A stretch of DNA of 64,000 nt from Pontixanthobacter gangjinensis (GTDB lineage: Bacteria > Pseudomonadota > Alphaproteobacteria > Sphingomonadales > Sphingomonadaceae). The position numbers and the translations under genes were made by a program. Positions within the stretch are counted from its first letter, which is position 1; every line of letters begins with the position of its first letter. Location of the stretch: NCBI RefSeq assembly GCF_009827545.1, contig NZ_WTYS01000001.1, forward strand, positions 2,443,772 through 2,507,771, read 5' to 3'. The notes under the pieces were generated by a model. The model was not told the DNA's origin. It searched no databases and saw nothing but the letters and a program-made list of their open reading frames with translations. This document shows, one piece after another, positions 41,517 through 52,857 of the stretch.

Positions 41517-44126
41517 TTAGAACTTGAAGCGAACTACGCCGCCATAGGTCCGTGGCGGGCTAGGATAGCCTGACACTGTTCCTGCCTGTGCAACACCATC
41601 AAACACAGTTGTGATAAACTGATCGTTGAACAGGTTACGGACATAGGCACCAATTTCGAGGCCATTTTCAAGCTTCAAAGTTGTCGACGCATTGACCAAA
41701 TTCACCGCACGATTGAAGATTTGGGTGTTGCCCAGTGCAGCGTTGAAGGTCGGCAGGCCGTTGTTAATCGGCGTATTGCTTTCATGGCTGAAATCAACGC
41801 GAGTAACGAGCTCATTTCCGCTCGACCCCAATTCCATCATGTGAGTGGCCGATGTCGAGATAGCAATTTGCGGGATACCTGCCGGTTTCACGCCGCTTAG
41901 ATCACCCAAAACACTGCCCGGGAAGTCATCGAACAATGGGTCGAGGTAAGTCGTCGCGAAGGTGAAGACCAAGCTATCGCTCGGACGGATTGTTGCATCG
42001 AATTCGAAGCCCTTAACCGATTGTTGACCTGCATTTTGCAGGGCAAAGCCGGTTCCGGTGAACGCCAGACTTTGGAAGCCTTTGATCGTTTGGTCGAACA
42101 GAGCGAGGTTAAAGCCGAAGCCTTCCCACTGGCCCTTGATGCCAACTTCATAAACCTCAGCATTCTCCGGACCCGCGAAGCGTGAACCGGTGCTCAGGTT
42201 TGGAATGGCCAGACCTGCATCGAGAATTGGCGATGAAGGGGCTGCAAAAGTCGACCGACCTGGGCCGGCTGTGTAATCCGCCGATGACGGACGGCTGTCA
42301 CGCGACAAGTTCACCGAGCTGGCTTTGAAGCCAGTCGCATAGCTTGCGTAGACATTGACCTCTTCGGAGATACGATACGCAGCCCGCAGCAGATATGTAA
42401 ACTTGTCGTCACGGGTCTTACCGTCTTCAACAGCGTTAGGGATGGTAAGGAATGGAGGTTGGAACTGGAAACCAGACAACGGCAAAAGCGTATTAACCGC
42501 CGGATTCGTTGCAGCCGCAAGCAAGGCTGCCTGGTTGGCAGCAGGCAATGCTTGGAACTGATCGCGAGTCGTAATCCCTCCGCCCGTGGCCAAAGTGATA
42601 AAGGCATCAACCAGATTGATCTGGCCCAATGGATCCGGGCTTAGCTGCGCAAGAGCGAAGTCCTTCTTATCATCGGTGTAGTTGAAACCGCCAGTTAAGA
42701 CCAAGCCGTCAAACGGTTCGAAATCAACCGTACCAAACAACGAGTAGGATGTGTTGTCCATCCGGAAGGTTTCTTGCGAAAGTAGCGGAGTGCGGAAAAT
42801 GCTTTCTTGCGGAAGGCCAAGGGCCGCTTCGACACCGTTGAAAACAGAAGGTGCGCCGGTAAGAATATCTGCCGGATTTCCGCCAGCAAGAAGTTCGAAC
42901 ACATCGCGGATACGGCTTCCGTTCTGGATCGCACTGTCTTGCGAGATGCTTTCGTCGAAATAATACCCGCCGAGCAGGAAGTTGATCGGACCGTCAAAAT
43001 CAGAAGCAACGCGGAATTCCTGCGTTATGCTCTTCACAGCCTGATCGCGCGTTTCTGTCGCAATGTCAGCGCTGGTGTAATCAATGTCCGAAAGGAAGAA
43101 GTTCTTCAGTTCGCGATATGAGGAAATCGACGTGAACGACAACGCACCCGCCTGATAGTCCATCTGCAAAGAGCCGCCGTAATTATCGACTTCGTTTGTT
43201 GGGACAAAGTTCAGATACGCATCATAGCTGAAAGGATCTGTGCTCAGCTGTCCGCCAACTGCGTTGATCGCGCCGGTAACCGGACCTGCAACCAAGGTTG
43301 TGACCTGACAGCAGACTTCGTCAATTCTTGAATAGTCGACAATGAAGCGAGCTTTAAAATCAGACGATGGTTCAAACAGCAACTGGCCGCGTGTCGCCCA
43401 GCGATTGCGGTTGTTCTGCTCTTCATCCAGATTGACTATATTAGCGTAACCGTCGCGCTTGTTGTAGCTGCCGTCGACCGAGAAAGCGATTGTGTCGCTA
43501 AGCGGGCCAGTAACGTCAGCCTTCAGCACGATATTGTTGAAATTGCCGTAAACAGCCTCAACCGCGCCGCCGAACTGGAACTGTGGCTCGCGGGTAATGA
43601 CCGAGATCACACCGGCAGACGCGTTCTTGCCGAACAGGGTCGATTGCGGGCCGTTCAGAACTTCGATGCGCTGAACATTGGGAAGATCGGACAGGGCAGC
43701 TGCCGAACGCGAGCGGAACACCCCATCGATAAACACGCCAACCGATGGCTCGATGCCGAAGTTGTTATCGCCGTTACCGAAACCACGAATGATGAAAGTG
43801 GATGCTGACGAGGTCTGCAACTGGCTGACCCGAAGCGAAGGCGCAACGGTCTGGAGGTCGAGCACGTCGCGGATTTGCGCGTTTTCGAGTGTCTCGCCCG
43901 AAGTTACCGAAACTGAAATCGGTGTTTCCTGAAGCGTGGTCTCACGCTTCGTGCCGGTGACGATGATGATATTCTCGTCAAGAAATTCTTCTTCATCGGC
44001 CGCAGCAACATCTGTGTCTGCATCTTGCGCCATCGCTGCGGAGGGAATCGCAAGGCCAACAGCTGCGACGCTTGCGTAAAGTGCAGCACGTGAAGACGCG
44101 CTGCTTTTAAAAGCAGTAAATTTCAT
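41517..44126 (-). CDS. TonB-dependent outer-membrane receptor
   Basis: The 869-residue product has a signal peptide (LYASVAAVGLAIPSAAMAQ), an acidic linker, the TonB box IIIVTGTKRE, a plug domain with LDLQTVAPSLRVSQ, FIIRGFGNG, VGVFIDGVFRSR and LNGPQSTLFGKNASAGVIS, then a long beta barrel that ends GGVVRFKF with the terminal Phe typical of the BAM signal. The substrate (siderophore, sugar or other) cannot be told; no transport or regulator genes sit beside it. The ATG at 44126 is preferred to 44180, which adds a non-signal N terminus. A terminator follows. Confidence 0.93.
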   Translation of the reverse strand: MKFTAFKSSASSRAALYASVAAVGLAIPSAAMAQDADTDVAAADEEEFLDENIIIVTGTKRETTLQETPISVSVTSGETLENAQIRDVLDLQTVAPSLRVSQLQTSSASTFIIRGFGNGDNNFGIEPSVGVFIDGVFRSRSAAALSDLPNVQRIEVLNGPQSTLFGKNASAGVISVITREPQFQFGGAVEAVYGNFNNIVLKADVTGPLSDTIAFSVDGSYNKRDGYANIVNLDEEQNNRNRWATRGQLLFEPSSDFKARFIVDYSRIDEVCCQVTTLVAGPVTGAINAVGGQLSTDPFSYDAYLNFVPTNEVDNYGGSLQMDYQAGALSFTSISSYRELKNFFLSDIDYTSADIATETRDQAVKSITQEFRVASDFDGPINFLLGGYYFDESISQDSAIQNGSRIRDVFELLAGGNPADILTGAPSVFNGVEAALGLPQESIFRTPLLSQETFRMDNTSYSLFGTVDFEPFDGLVLTGGFNYTDDKKDFALAQLSPDPLGQINLVDAFITLATGGGITTRDQFQALPAANQAALLAAATNPAVNTLLPLSGFQFQPPFLTIPNAVEDGKTRDDKFTYLLRAAYRISEEVNVYASYATGFKASSVNLSRDSRPSSADYTAGPGRSTFAAPSSPILDAGLAIPNLSTGSRFAGPENAEVYEVGIKGQWEGFGFNLALFDQTIKGFQSLAFTGTGFALQNAGQQSVKGFEFDATIRPSDSLVFTFATTYLDPLFDDFPGSVLGDLSGVKPAGIPQIAISTSATHMMELGSSGNELVTRVDFSHESNTPINNGLPTFNAALGNTQIFNRAVNLVNASTTLKLENGLEIGAYVRNLFNDQFITTVFDGVAQAGTVSGYPSPPRTYGGVVRFKF

Positions 44127-44417
44127 GGATTCTCCATCCTCTACCGTGTAGCCTGTTCTAATGCAGGCAACATCTGCCAAGGAGCATAGGTATGCACACG
44201 TTCATGCTCAAGCAATAATGCGAGCGACCTTCGGCCTGTGGTCATTTTGTGACCAATCTGCCACACAGGCTTTTGCAAGGCAGAGTTGAAGCCAAGGCTT
44301 GCTGTATTGAGCCCCCTCGGCTACGGGGCGCGCGATATTGCGCTGCACAATTGCCTGCGCACCTCCACCGACCGGCTCATGTAGTGGCCGGACCCTAGAA
44401 TTTGAAAGCATATCACA

Positions 44418-46253
<1,836 letters not shown>

Positions 46254-46268
46254 GCGAGATAAATTATC

Positions 46269-46304
46269 CGGCGGCGATAAGGGTCTGACCATTTATCGCC
46301 GCCG
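46269..46304 (+). terminator. Hairpin after typA
   Basis: CGGCGGCGATAA and TTATCGCCGCCG form a perfect 12-bp stem around an 11- to 12-base loop, then AATTTATTGATTTG. It lies 16 bp after the typA stop and before the 3' end of the convergent SDR gene. Confidence 0.82.
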
Positions 46305-46354
46305 CAATTTATTGATTTGTCCGCCGAACTCGCTTCAGTTACGCCAAGAATTCC

Positions 46355-47122
46355 TCAACCAAAGAAATTCGGCTGGCCATTTGATGCGCTAACCCCGCCA
46401 TCAACGGGCAAATTAACACCGGTCACAAACACCGCATCATCGCTGGCAAGAAATGCAACCGGCCCGGCAATTTCCGATGGCTCGGCGGCGCGGCCGAGCG
46501 GCATCCGGTTTTTGATCGCCTTCATCGCCTGCTCATTATCGGTTAGGCCAGCGGTCATATCCGACCGCGTTAGCGATGGGCAGATGCAATTCACGCGAAC
46601 GCCCTGTGCACCTAATTGCAGCGCCAGCGAACGCGTCAGGTTTGTCACCGCCCCCTTTGAAGCGTTATAAATCGGCAGCGACCAATCCCCGCCAATGCCC
46701 GATACGCTGGAAATATTGACGATATTGCCCTTCGTCTTGATCAGTTCGGGAATGGCCGCGCGGCTAAGATACAGCACTCCCTTCACATTGATGTCGATAA
46801 TCCGGTCAATTTCACTGTCCTTGGCATCGGCGAGCAGGCCCATTCCAGCCACTCCGGCATTGTTGACCAGCACATCCAGCGCGCCGAAATGATCAACGGT
46901 TTTGCTGATAATCTCCGCAGCAAATTCGGGCTTCGACACATCACCCTCGACAATCAAAGTCCGCTCCGGATCGAGCGTTGCGGCCACTTCCTCGCAATCG
47001 GCACGGTTGCGCGAATTAAGCACGACATTCGCTCCTTCCTCAACAAAACGGCGGGCGATACCCTCGCCGATACCGTTGGAGGAGCCGGTTACAATGATAG
47101 TTTTGCCAGCGAAGCGGGACAT
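46355..47122 (-). CDS. Short-chain dehydrogenase/reductase
   Basis: The 255-residue product has the NAD(P) motif TGSSNGIGEGIA, NSRNRADC at the second strand (a basic residue, favouring NADP), NNAGVAGMG, the Ser in NISSVSGIGG, YNASKGAVTN (Tyr and Lys), and the C-terminal VNLPVDGG. This is the FabG/BDH-like SDR pattern without further specificity. The start ATG at 47122 follows AAGGAG. It is divergent from proA across 186 bp. Confidence 0.86.
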   Translation of the reverse strand: MSRFAGKTIIVTGSSNGIGEGIARRFVEEGANVVLNSRNRADCEEVAATLDPERTLIVEGDVSKPEFAAEIISKTVDHFGALDVLVNNAGVAGMGLLADAKDSEIDRIIDINVKGVLYLSRAAIPELIKTKGNIVNISSVSGIGGDWSLPIYNASKGAVTNLTRSLALQLGAQGVRVNCICPSLTRSDMTAGLTDNEQAMKAIKNRMPLGRAAEPSEIAGPVAFLASDDAVFVTGVNLPVDGGVSASNGQPNFFG

Positions 47123-47308
47123 GGAAATCTCCTTGAGAACGGACGGGTCTGAGTTGAGGCAATGTTCGGCGTTTGGTAGCAAGACCGCAAGGGCTTTTCC
47201 TGAATGGGGTGCTCAGCCTGCCTAAGCTTGCGCAGAGCCAAGCATTTCTGCAGGCATCGGCGGACCGTTCTATGCTAAGACCGCTAGCGAGAGCAAATGG
47301 AAGCAGCG

Positions 47309-48571
47309 ATGAGCCATCATACACCCGAAACCTCATCCAGCATTGATACGCTGGGCCAGCGTGCCAAGACGGCTGCAAAGGGCTTGCTGAGCGCGCCAAA
47401 CACCGCAAAAAACCTTGCTTTGACCAAGGCGGCAGAAGCCCTTCGCGAAGCATCGGCTGACATTCTTGCGGCTAATCTGCGCGATGTGGAGAGTATCCGC
47501 GACACTAAGCCTGCCGCATTTATTGACCGGCTTATGCTGGATCAGGCCCGTGTCGAAGCGATGGCCAAAGCGCTGGAGGACATTGCCGCCCTACCCGATC
47601 CAGTAGGCCGTGTGCTCGCCACATTCGAGCGGCCAAATGGCTTGAAGATAGAGCGCGTAGCAGTGCCGATCGGGGTGATAGCAATGATTTACGAATCGCG
47701 TCCCAATGTCGGCGCCGATGCGAGCGCGCTGTGCTTGAAGTCGGGTAATGCAATTATCCTGCGAGGCGGATCGGAAAGCCACCATTCCACCGTCGCCATC
47801 GTCGCTTGTATGCGCAGCGGATTGGCGGCGGCGGGCCTACCGCAAGATGCAGTGCAAATGGTCGAGACAACCAGCCGCGAGGCGGTGGGCGAATTGCTGC
47901 GCGCTGTGGACTATATCGATCTGGCAATTCCCCGCGGCGGCCGCGGCCTTGTCGAGCTTGTACGGGATCAGGCGCGAGTGCCAACTTTGCTGCATCTCGA
48001 CGGCAATTGTCACACCTATGTCCATAGCGCCGCTGATCAGGACAACGCGGTGGAGGTTATTTACAACGCAAAAATGCGCCGAACGGGAGTGTGCGGCGCG
48101 ACCGAAAGTATCGTAGTTGACCGCGCTATTGCAGCCGAATTTCTGCCAATATTGGCCGATGAGCTATCCGATTGCGAGCTGCGCGGAGATGCAGAAGCTG
48201 TTGCGATTGATGCCCGCATCCTCCTCGCAACAGATGAGGATTTCGACACCGAATATCTGGACGCGGTTGCCTCGGTAAAAATCGCCAGCGGCCTGACCGA
48301 AGCGATCGAATTTGTGGCGAAGCATTCTTCCGGTCACACCGATGCAATTCTGACCGAAGACGATGCCGTTGCACGCCAATTTATGACCGCCATTGATAGC
48401 GCGATAGTGATGCACAATACATCAACTCAATTTGCCGATGGCGGCGAGTTTGGCATGGGCGCAGAAATCGGCATCGCGACCGGCAAGATGCATGCGCGCG
48501 GCCCCGTCGGACTGGAACAGCTGACCAGTTTCAAATATCTGGTCCACGGCCAGGGCCAGACGCGGCCTTAG
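47309..48571 (+). CDS. proA: Glutamate-5-semialdehyde dehydrogenase (gamma-glutamyl phosphate reductase)
   Basis: ProA reduces gamma-glutamyl phosphate to the semialdehyde in proline synthesis. The 420-residue product has the ALDH-like fold with [40 protein letters not shown], the region with the catalytic Cys [12 protein letters not shown], and [20 protein letters not shown]. The start could be ATG 47297 or 47309. It is followed after 59 bp by putP, so synthesis and uptake of proline sit together. Confidence 0.95.
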   Translation: MSHHTPETSSSIDTLGQRAKTAAKGLLSAPNTAKNLALTKAAEALREASADILAANLRDVESIRDTKPAAFIDRLMLDQARVEAMAKALEDIAALPDPVGRVLATFERPNGLKIERVAVPIGVIAMIYESRPNVGADASALCLKSGNAIILRGGSESHHSTVAIVACMRSGLAAAGLPQDAVQMVETTSREAVGELLRAVDYIDLAIPRGGRGLVELVRDQARVPTLLHLDGNCHTYVHSAADQDNAVEVIYNAKMRRTGVCGATESIVVDRAIAAEFLPILADELSDCELRGDAEAVAIDARILLATDEDFDTEYLDAVASVKIASGLTEAIEFVAKHSSGHTDAILTEDDAVARQFMTAIDSAIVMHNTSTQFADGGEFGMGAEIGIATGKMHARGPVGLEQLTSFKYLVHGQGQTRP

Positions 48572-48630
48572 TGTGGCTTCACTGGCCCGCCAGGTGGCCA
48601 GACACGCGATAGGCTGATAATGCGCAGCGC

Positions 48631-50100
48631 ATGGAAACAGGCACGCTCATTTCGCTCGCAATCTACTTCATTTTGATGATCGCCATCGGGCTTTATGCCT
48701 GGCGCAAATCGACATCGGACAGCGCAGGATATCTGCTCGCCGGGCGAAATTTGCATCCTGCGGTTGCGGCACTCTCAGCGGGAGCATCGGATATGTCGGG
48801 CTGGCTGCTGCTCGGTTTGCCGGGCGCGCTCTATGCGTCTGGCCTGGTCGAGGCATGGATCGGGATCGGCCTGTTCGTCGGTGCGTTGATAAATTGGATT
48901 GTCGTCGCGCCGCGCCTTCGCAAACAGACAGAGGATCTGGGAAACGCGCTGACCATCCCGGAATTTCTCGCCAACCGCTTCCCTGACAAAGCCGTGCTGC
49001 TGCGGGTCATTTCAGCGCTGATTATCGTCGCTTTTTTCGCGGTTTATACTGCAGCCGGTCTGGTTGGCGGCGGGAAGCTGTTCGAAACGAGCTTTGCAGC
49101 TATGTTCGGCGACATTGGCATCAGCGACTATGCGCTGGGCATCTGGCTGACGGCCGGCGTCGTGCTTGCATACACTATGGTGGGCGGTTTCCTTGCAGTT
49201 AGCCTGACTGACTTTGTCCAGGGCTGCATTATGGTGGTCGCGCTGGTGTTGATGCCACTGGTGGTGATCATGGGCGGAACGGACTTAAGCGCGGCGGCAA
49301 ATGCTGCGGCAGCTACAGGCAACCTCGAATATCTTGATTTGTTTGGAGGGCTGACATTTATCGGCTTCGTCAGCGCGGTCGCTTGGGGTCTCGGCTATTT
49401 CGGACAGCCTCATATTATCGTGCGGTTTATGGCCGTTCGCAGCGTGGCTGCGGTAAAAACCGCAGGTATTATCGGAATGAGCTGGATGGGTGTCGCGCTG
49501 CTCGGTGCGATCGGTATCGGGATTGCCGGACGCGCCTATGCCGAACAAAACGGTATTACGGTGGAAGACCCCGAGACAATCTTCATCATCCTCGCCGATT
49601 TGCTGTTCCATCCCCTGATCACCGGCTTCCTACTCGCGGCACTGCTTGCAGCGATTATGAGCACGATCAGCTCGCAATTGCTGGTCGCTTCATCCTCGCT
49701 GACAGAGGATTTCTACCGGCTGTTCCTGCGCAAGCAGGCGAGCGAGCGCGAGACAGTGACCGTCAGCAGGCTCAGCGTATTGCTGGTCGCACTGCTTGCA
49801 CTGGCGATTGCCAGCAATCCGGATAGTCAGGTTTTGGGGCTGGTTTCGAATGCGTGGGCGGGATTTGGCGCAGCCTTCGGGCCGCTGATCATTCTTTCGC
49901 TGACTTGGGACAAGATGACCGGTGCAGGCGCGGTTTCGGGCCTGGTCATAGGGGCCGCGACTGTGATGTTGTGGATCTGGCTCGGCTGGAACGGTACGTT
50001 TATGGGTGGCCAAGGCATCTACGAAATTATTCCCGGCTTCGCAGCAGCATGGATCGCTATCGTATTGGTCAGCATGGCTACCCGAAAACAGGAGGCATAG
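48631..50100 (+). CDS. putP: Sodium/proline symporter
   Basis: PutP takes up proline with sodium. The 489-residue product has about 13 transmembrane segments of the SSS family and the conserved blocks GYLLAGRNLHPAVAALSAGASDMSGWLLLG (in part), VAWGLGYFGQPHIIVRFMA, and MSTISSQLLVASSSLTEDFYR. It follows proA and its stop touches the start of the next gene (TAG ATG). No regulator such as putA lies nearby. Confidence 0.95.
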   Translation: METGTLISLAIYFILMIAIGLYAWRKSTSDSAGYLLAGRNLHPAVAALSAGASDMSGWLLLGLPGALYASGLVEAWIGIGLFVGALINWIVVAPRLRKQTEDLGNALTIPEFLANRFPDKAVLLRVISALIIVAFFAVYTAAGLVGGGKLFETSFAAMFGDIGISDYALGIWLTAGVVLAYTMVGGFLAVSLTDFVQGCIMVVALVLMPLVVIMGGTDLSAAANAAAATGNLEYLDLFGGLTFIGFVSAVAWGLGYFGQPHIIVRFMAVRSVAAVKTAGIIGMSWMGVALLGAIGIGIAGRAYAEQNGITVEDPETIFIILADLLFHPLITGFLLAALLAAIMSTISSQLLVASSSLTEDFYRLFLRKQASERETVTVSRLSVLLVALLALAIASNPDSQVLGLVSNAWAGFGAAFGPLIILSLTWDKMTGAGAVSGLVIGAATVMLWIWLGWNGTFMGGQGIYEIIPGFAAAWIAIVLVSMATRKQEA

Positions 50101-50472
50101 ATGGCTAAAATCACCGGATTGGGCGGCGTTTTCTACGTTGTAAAAGATCCCAAGGCGACGCGCGAGTGGTACCGCGAGAAACTCGGGCTTGATGGTGAAT
50201 ATGGCCCGCAACTCAATTGGTCTGAGGAAACAGGGGAACAGCCCTATTCGCTCATCAGCCACTTTAGTGACGACAAATATATGAAGCCGGGTACTGCCAG
50301 CTTCATGATCAATTTGCGTGTCGACAAACTTGATGAATTCGTCGCAATCTTGAAGACACGCGGCGTTGAAATTCTCGACAGTGTCGATGAAGGATATGGC
50401 AAATTTGCGTGGCTCCTCGACCCGGACGGCATAAAAATCGAGCTTTGGGAACAGGTCGACACGCCCGAGTAA
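50101..50472 (+). CDS. VOC-family (glyoxalase/bleomycin resistance) protein
   Basis: The 123-residue product has the VOC pattern: ITGLGGVFYVVKDPKATREWYREKLGLDG, LINLRVDKLDEFVAILKTRGVEIL and KFAWLLDPDGIKIELWE, in which the final Glu-Leu-Trp block is the metal-binding end. Such proteins act on glyoxal-type adducts, halogenated compounds or antibiotics, and the substrate here is unknown. The ATG follows the putP stop directly, so it is coupled to putP. Confidence 0.85.
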   Translation: MAKITGLGGVFYVVKDPKATREWYREKLGLDGEYGPQLNWSEETGEQPYSLISHFSDDKYMKPGTASFMINLRVDKLDEFVAILKTRGVEILDSVDEGYGKFAWLLDPDGIKIELWEQVDTPE

Positions 50473-50531
50473 ATGGCTTTGCCAAGCACCTGCCTCACCA
50501 TGTTTAGGGCTTCCTTAACCATATATCCGCC

Positions 50532-51212
50532 ATGGTCTTCACCGTGTTTCGGCCTTTCGCCCTGATTGCCTTATTGTTCGCCCTGAGCGGCTGCAACCTA
50601 CTGCCTAAGGGTGATAGCGGCGCTGCCAAGCCGAAAATTGCTGCAAATGGCGGTACCATGCCTGCCACTCCCATCGCGCAAAAGTGCCTCGCCCAGCTTG
50701 GTCAAACCGGCTCGCGCTTCGCGGCCATCCCTGACCAATATTATGGTGCAGGATGTTCAACTTTAAACGCTGTGCGTCTGTCCGATCTGCGCGGAGACCA
50801 AGCCAGCTTTGCCCTCGCCAATCTCGGTCCCGTTGCTTGTCCGACCGCAACCGCATTTGCAGGCTGGGCCCGTTTCGGGGTCGACCGTGCTGCACAGCGG
50901 ATGCTCGGCAGCCCGCTTGCCAGAATCGAAACCATGGGCAGTTACAATTGCCGCAATGTTTCAGGCACCAGTCGCCGCTCCGCCCACTCCAACGCGCAGG
51001 CCATCGACATTTCTGCGTTCATCCTTGCGGACGGGCGTCGGATCAGCGTTGCAGGTGATTGGAACAACGGCACGCAGGCCGAACGTGAGTTTCTCAAGAC
51101 TATTCACCGCAGTGCCTGCAAGCGCTTCGGTACAGTGCTTGGGCCCGCATATAATGCGGCGCATAAAGACCACTTTCACCTCGAGACGGGCGACAGCAAT
51201 TTTTGTCGCTGA
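50532..51212 (+). CDS. Extensin-family lipoprotein (peptidase M15-like)
   Basis: The 226-residue product has a lipoprotein signal (LIALLFALSGC) and the extensin-like C-terminal domain: IPDQYYGAGCSTLNAVRL, GRRISVAGDW, and HKDHFHLETGDSNFCR. It contains HSNAQAIDISAF with the Asp and His of an M15/VanY-type metallopeptidase, so a cell-wall D,D-peptidase role is plausible. Six cysteines may form three disulfides. It is alone, with a long gap before the LuxR-type gene on the other strand. Confidence 0.84.
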   Translation: MVFTVFRPFALIALLFALSGCNLLPKGDSGAAKPKIAANGGTMPATPIAQKCLAQLGQTGSRFAAIPDQYYGAGCSTLNAVRLSDLRGDQASFALANLGPVACPTATAFAGWARFGVDRAAQRMLGSPLARIETMGSYNCRNVSGTSRRSAHSNAQAIDISAFILADGRRISVAGDWNNGTQAEREFLKTIHRSACKRFGTVLGPAYNAAHKDHFHLETGDSNFCR

Positions 51213-51227
51213 ACGCTGCGCTGACCA

Positions 51228-51848
51228 TCACGCAGAAACACGCGCGGTAATTTGGGCCTCCATCCGCAACCTTACCGCTTCGGCGGGATGGTGCGCCCCA
51301 AGCTTACTCATCATTTTTGCCCGGTGGATTTCGACAGTTCGCGGACTGATATCCAATTCGCGCGCAATCGCCTTGTTGCTAAGCCCCTTGGTCAACCAAT
51401 CCAGCACTTCGCGTTCACGATTGGAAAGCTGCGATATCCTGTTGCGCGCATCGATAAGCTTGCGCTGCGCAAGTCCAAATTCATTTGCTTCGGTGGCTAT
51501 GCCGGTCAATGTTCGGTCGAGCTCTGCCATGTCTATTGGCAAGCCGATATAGCTGAGTGCGCCAGCTTTGGTCGCAGCAACAATCCGGCCTGGACGCAAC
51601 ACATCTGACAAAGCAATTAGCGGAAGCCAAACGCCAGCATTGGTCAGTTCGGCCATCAAATTCTCGATACCGCCAGTTTCGGGATCATCACGCGCAACGA
51701 TGATCCCTTCCGTCAACGGGCGTTCGGCAAGTTCAGAAAGATCTGCATAGACTTCTGCATGATAACCAAGGTCAAATGCGACCCGTGACAACTCGCCTCT
51801 TACTTTACTGGACGGGTCAACTATGTGAATGATATAATGATTTTCCAT
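51228..51848 (-). CDS. FixJ/NarL-like LuxR-family regulator with degenerate receiver
   Basis: The 206-residue product has a receiver-like N-terminal half and a clear LuxR-type helix-turn-helix (LSNREREVLDWLTKGLSN, then IARELDISPRTVEIHRAKMM) at about 141-182. The receiver has lost its key residues. The acidic pair after beta 1 reads VDPS, the phosphoacceptor block (DLRMP in FixJ) reads ARDDP with no Asp at the usual place, and the Lys of the KP motif is Leu (GLP). It therefore should not be phosphorylated in the usual way. ATG 51848 (MENHYIIHIVD) fits the family better than the upstream start. Confidence 0.85.
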   Translation of the reverse strand: MENHYIIHIVDPSSKVRGELSRVAFDLGYHAEVYADLSELAERPLTEGIIVARDDPETGGIENLMAELTNAGVWLPLIALSDVLRPGRIVAATKAGALSYIGLPIDMAELDRTLTGIATEANEFGLAQRKLIDARNRISQLSNREREVLDWLTKGLSNKAIARELDISPRTVEIHRAKMMSKLGAHHPAEAVRLRMEAQITARVSA

Positions 51849-52022
51849 GGCCGTACTTGTGGCCACATACGCAGCATTGCGCACTCCGTAGTAACACCAA
51901 TACCGACTTTTACGATCAGTAATTAGACTGAGTATTACCTCGTAAAAATATCAAAAAATCAATATCCGAAATGGATTTTTATTGTCCAAATTTTGTTAAA
52001 ACCATACAAATCGCGAAGAAAT

Positions 52023-52766
52023 CTATTCGTGATCGAACTTATAATCGGGCAAAGAATGAAACGCAGAGCGCAGGGCATCACCCCAACTGGACGAAATCGC
52101 CTGAAAATAGGGGTCGTCTTGCGTGATCCGGCGCTCGTGCGCAGGTTCGAACTGGTCACGTTCAATAACCATCAGATCAAGCGGGAGGCCGACTGACAAA
52201 TTGGCTTTAAGCGTGGAATCAAACGAGACCATCAGCAGTTTGACTGCGTCTTCAAAGTTCATATTCCGGTCATATCCGCGCAGGATAATTGGACGTCCAT
52301 ATTTGGTTTCGCCAATTTGCAGGAAGGGCGTGTCGAAGCTGGCTTCGATGAAGTTTCCTTCGGGATAGATCAGGAACAGGCGCGGCTCCATGCCATCAAT
52401 TTGCCCCGCTAAGATAATCGATGCGGTGAACCGCCCCTTACCGCGCGCGCCATTCCCATCCTGCGTTTCCTGCACTGTTGCACGCAGCAACCTGCCAATT
52501 TCCGATGCGACCTGGAACATCGTCGACGCTTTAAGCAGCGAGTTATCGCGATCTTCAGGCGCTTTTGTGCGTTCTTCCAGCTGGCCAATGACATTCTGGG
52601 TGGTAGCCAGGTTTCCGGCGGTCATGACCGAAATGATCCGTTCGCCCGGAACTTTCCAGGTGAACATCTTACGGTACACTGAAATGTTATCCACGCCCGA
52701 ATTGGTCCGCGTATCGCTCATCATGACGAGGCCCTTGTCGAGCATCATTCCCACACAATATGTCAT
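52023..52766 (-). CDS. anbu: Anbu (ancestral beta-subunit) proteasome-like peptidase
   Basis: The 247-residue product is an Anbu-type Ntn hydrolase. After removal of Met the N-terminal Thr (MTYCVG) is the nucleophile. An Asp in SDTRTNSG and a Lys in YRKMF, at about positions 17 and 32-33, match the proteasome catalytic Asp and Lys. Further on are VMTAGNLATTQNV and LFLIYPEGNFIEA, then LMVSFDSTLKANLSVGLPLDL. The start ATG at 52766 was chosen because the open frame upstream (73 codons) is Ser-rich shadow. It is the last gene of a four-gene cluster. Confidence 0.92.
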   Translation of the reverse strand: MTYCVGMMLDKGLVMMSDTRTNSGVDNISVYRKMFTWKVPGERIISVMTAGNLATTQNVIGQLEERTKAPEDRDNSLLKASTMFQVASEIGRLLRATVQETQDGNGARGKGRFTASIILAGQIDGMEPRLFLIYPEGNFIEASFDTPFLQIGETKYGRPIILRGYDRNMNFEDAVKLLMVSFDSTLKANLSVGLPLDLMVIERDQFEPAHERRITQDDPYFQAISSSWGDALRSAFHSLPDYKFDHE

Positions 52767-52857
52767 TGAATATTCCTCGGATGGCCGTGTTGCTGATGGC
52801 CGACTCTCAAACTGGAAGGCCTCAGTTACACTGCAACTGTCGCGCGGTCTAATGTCT

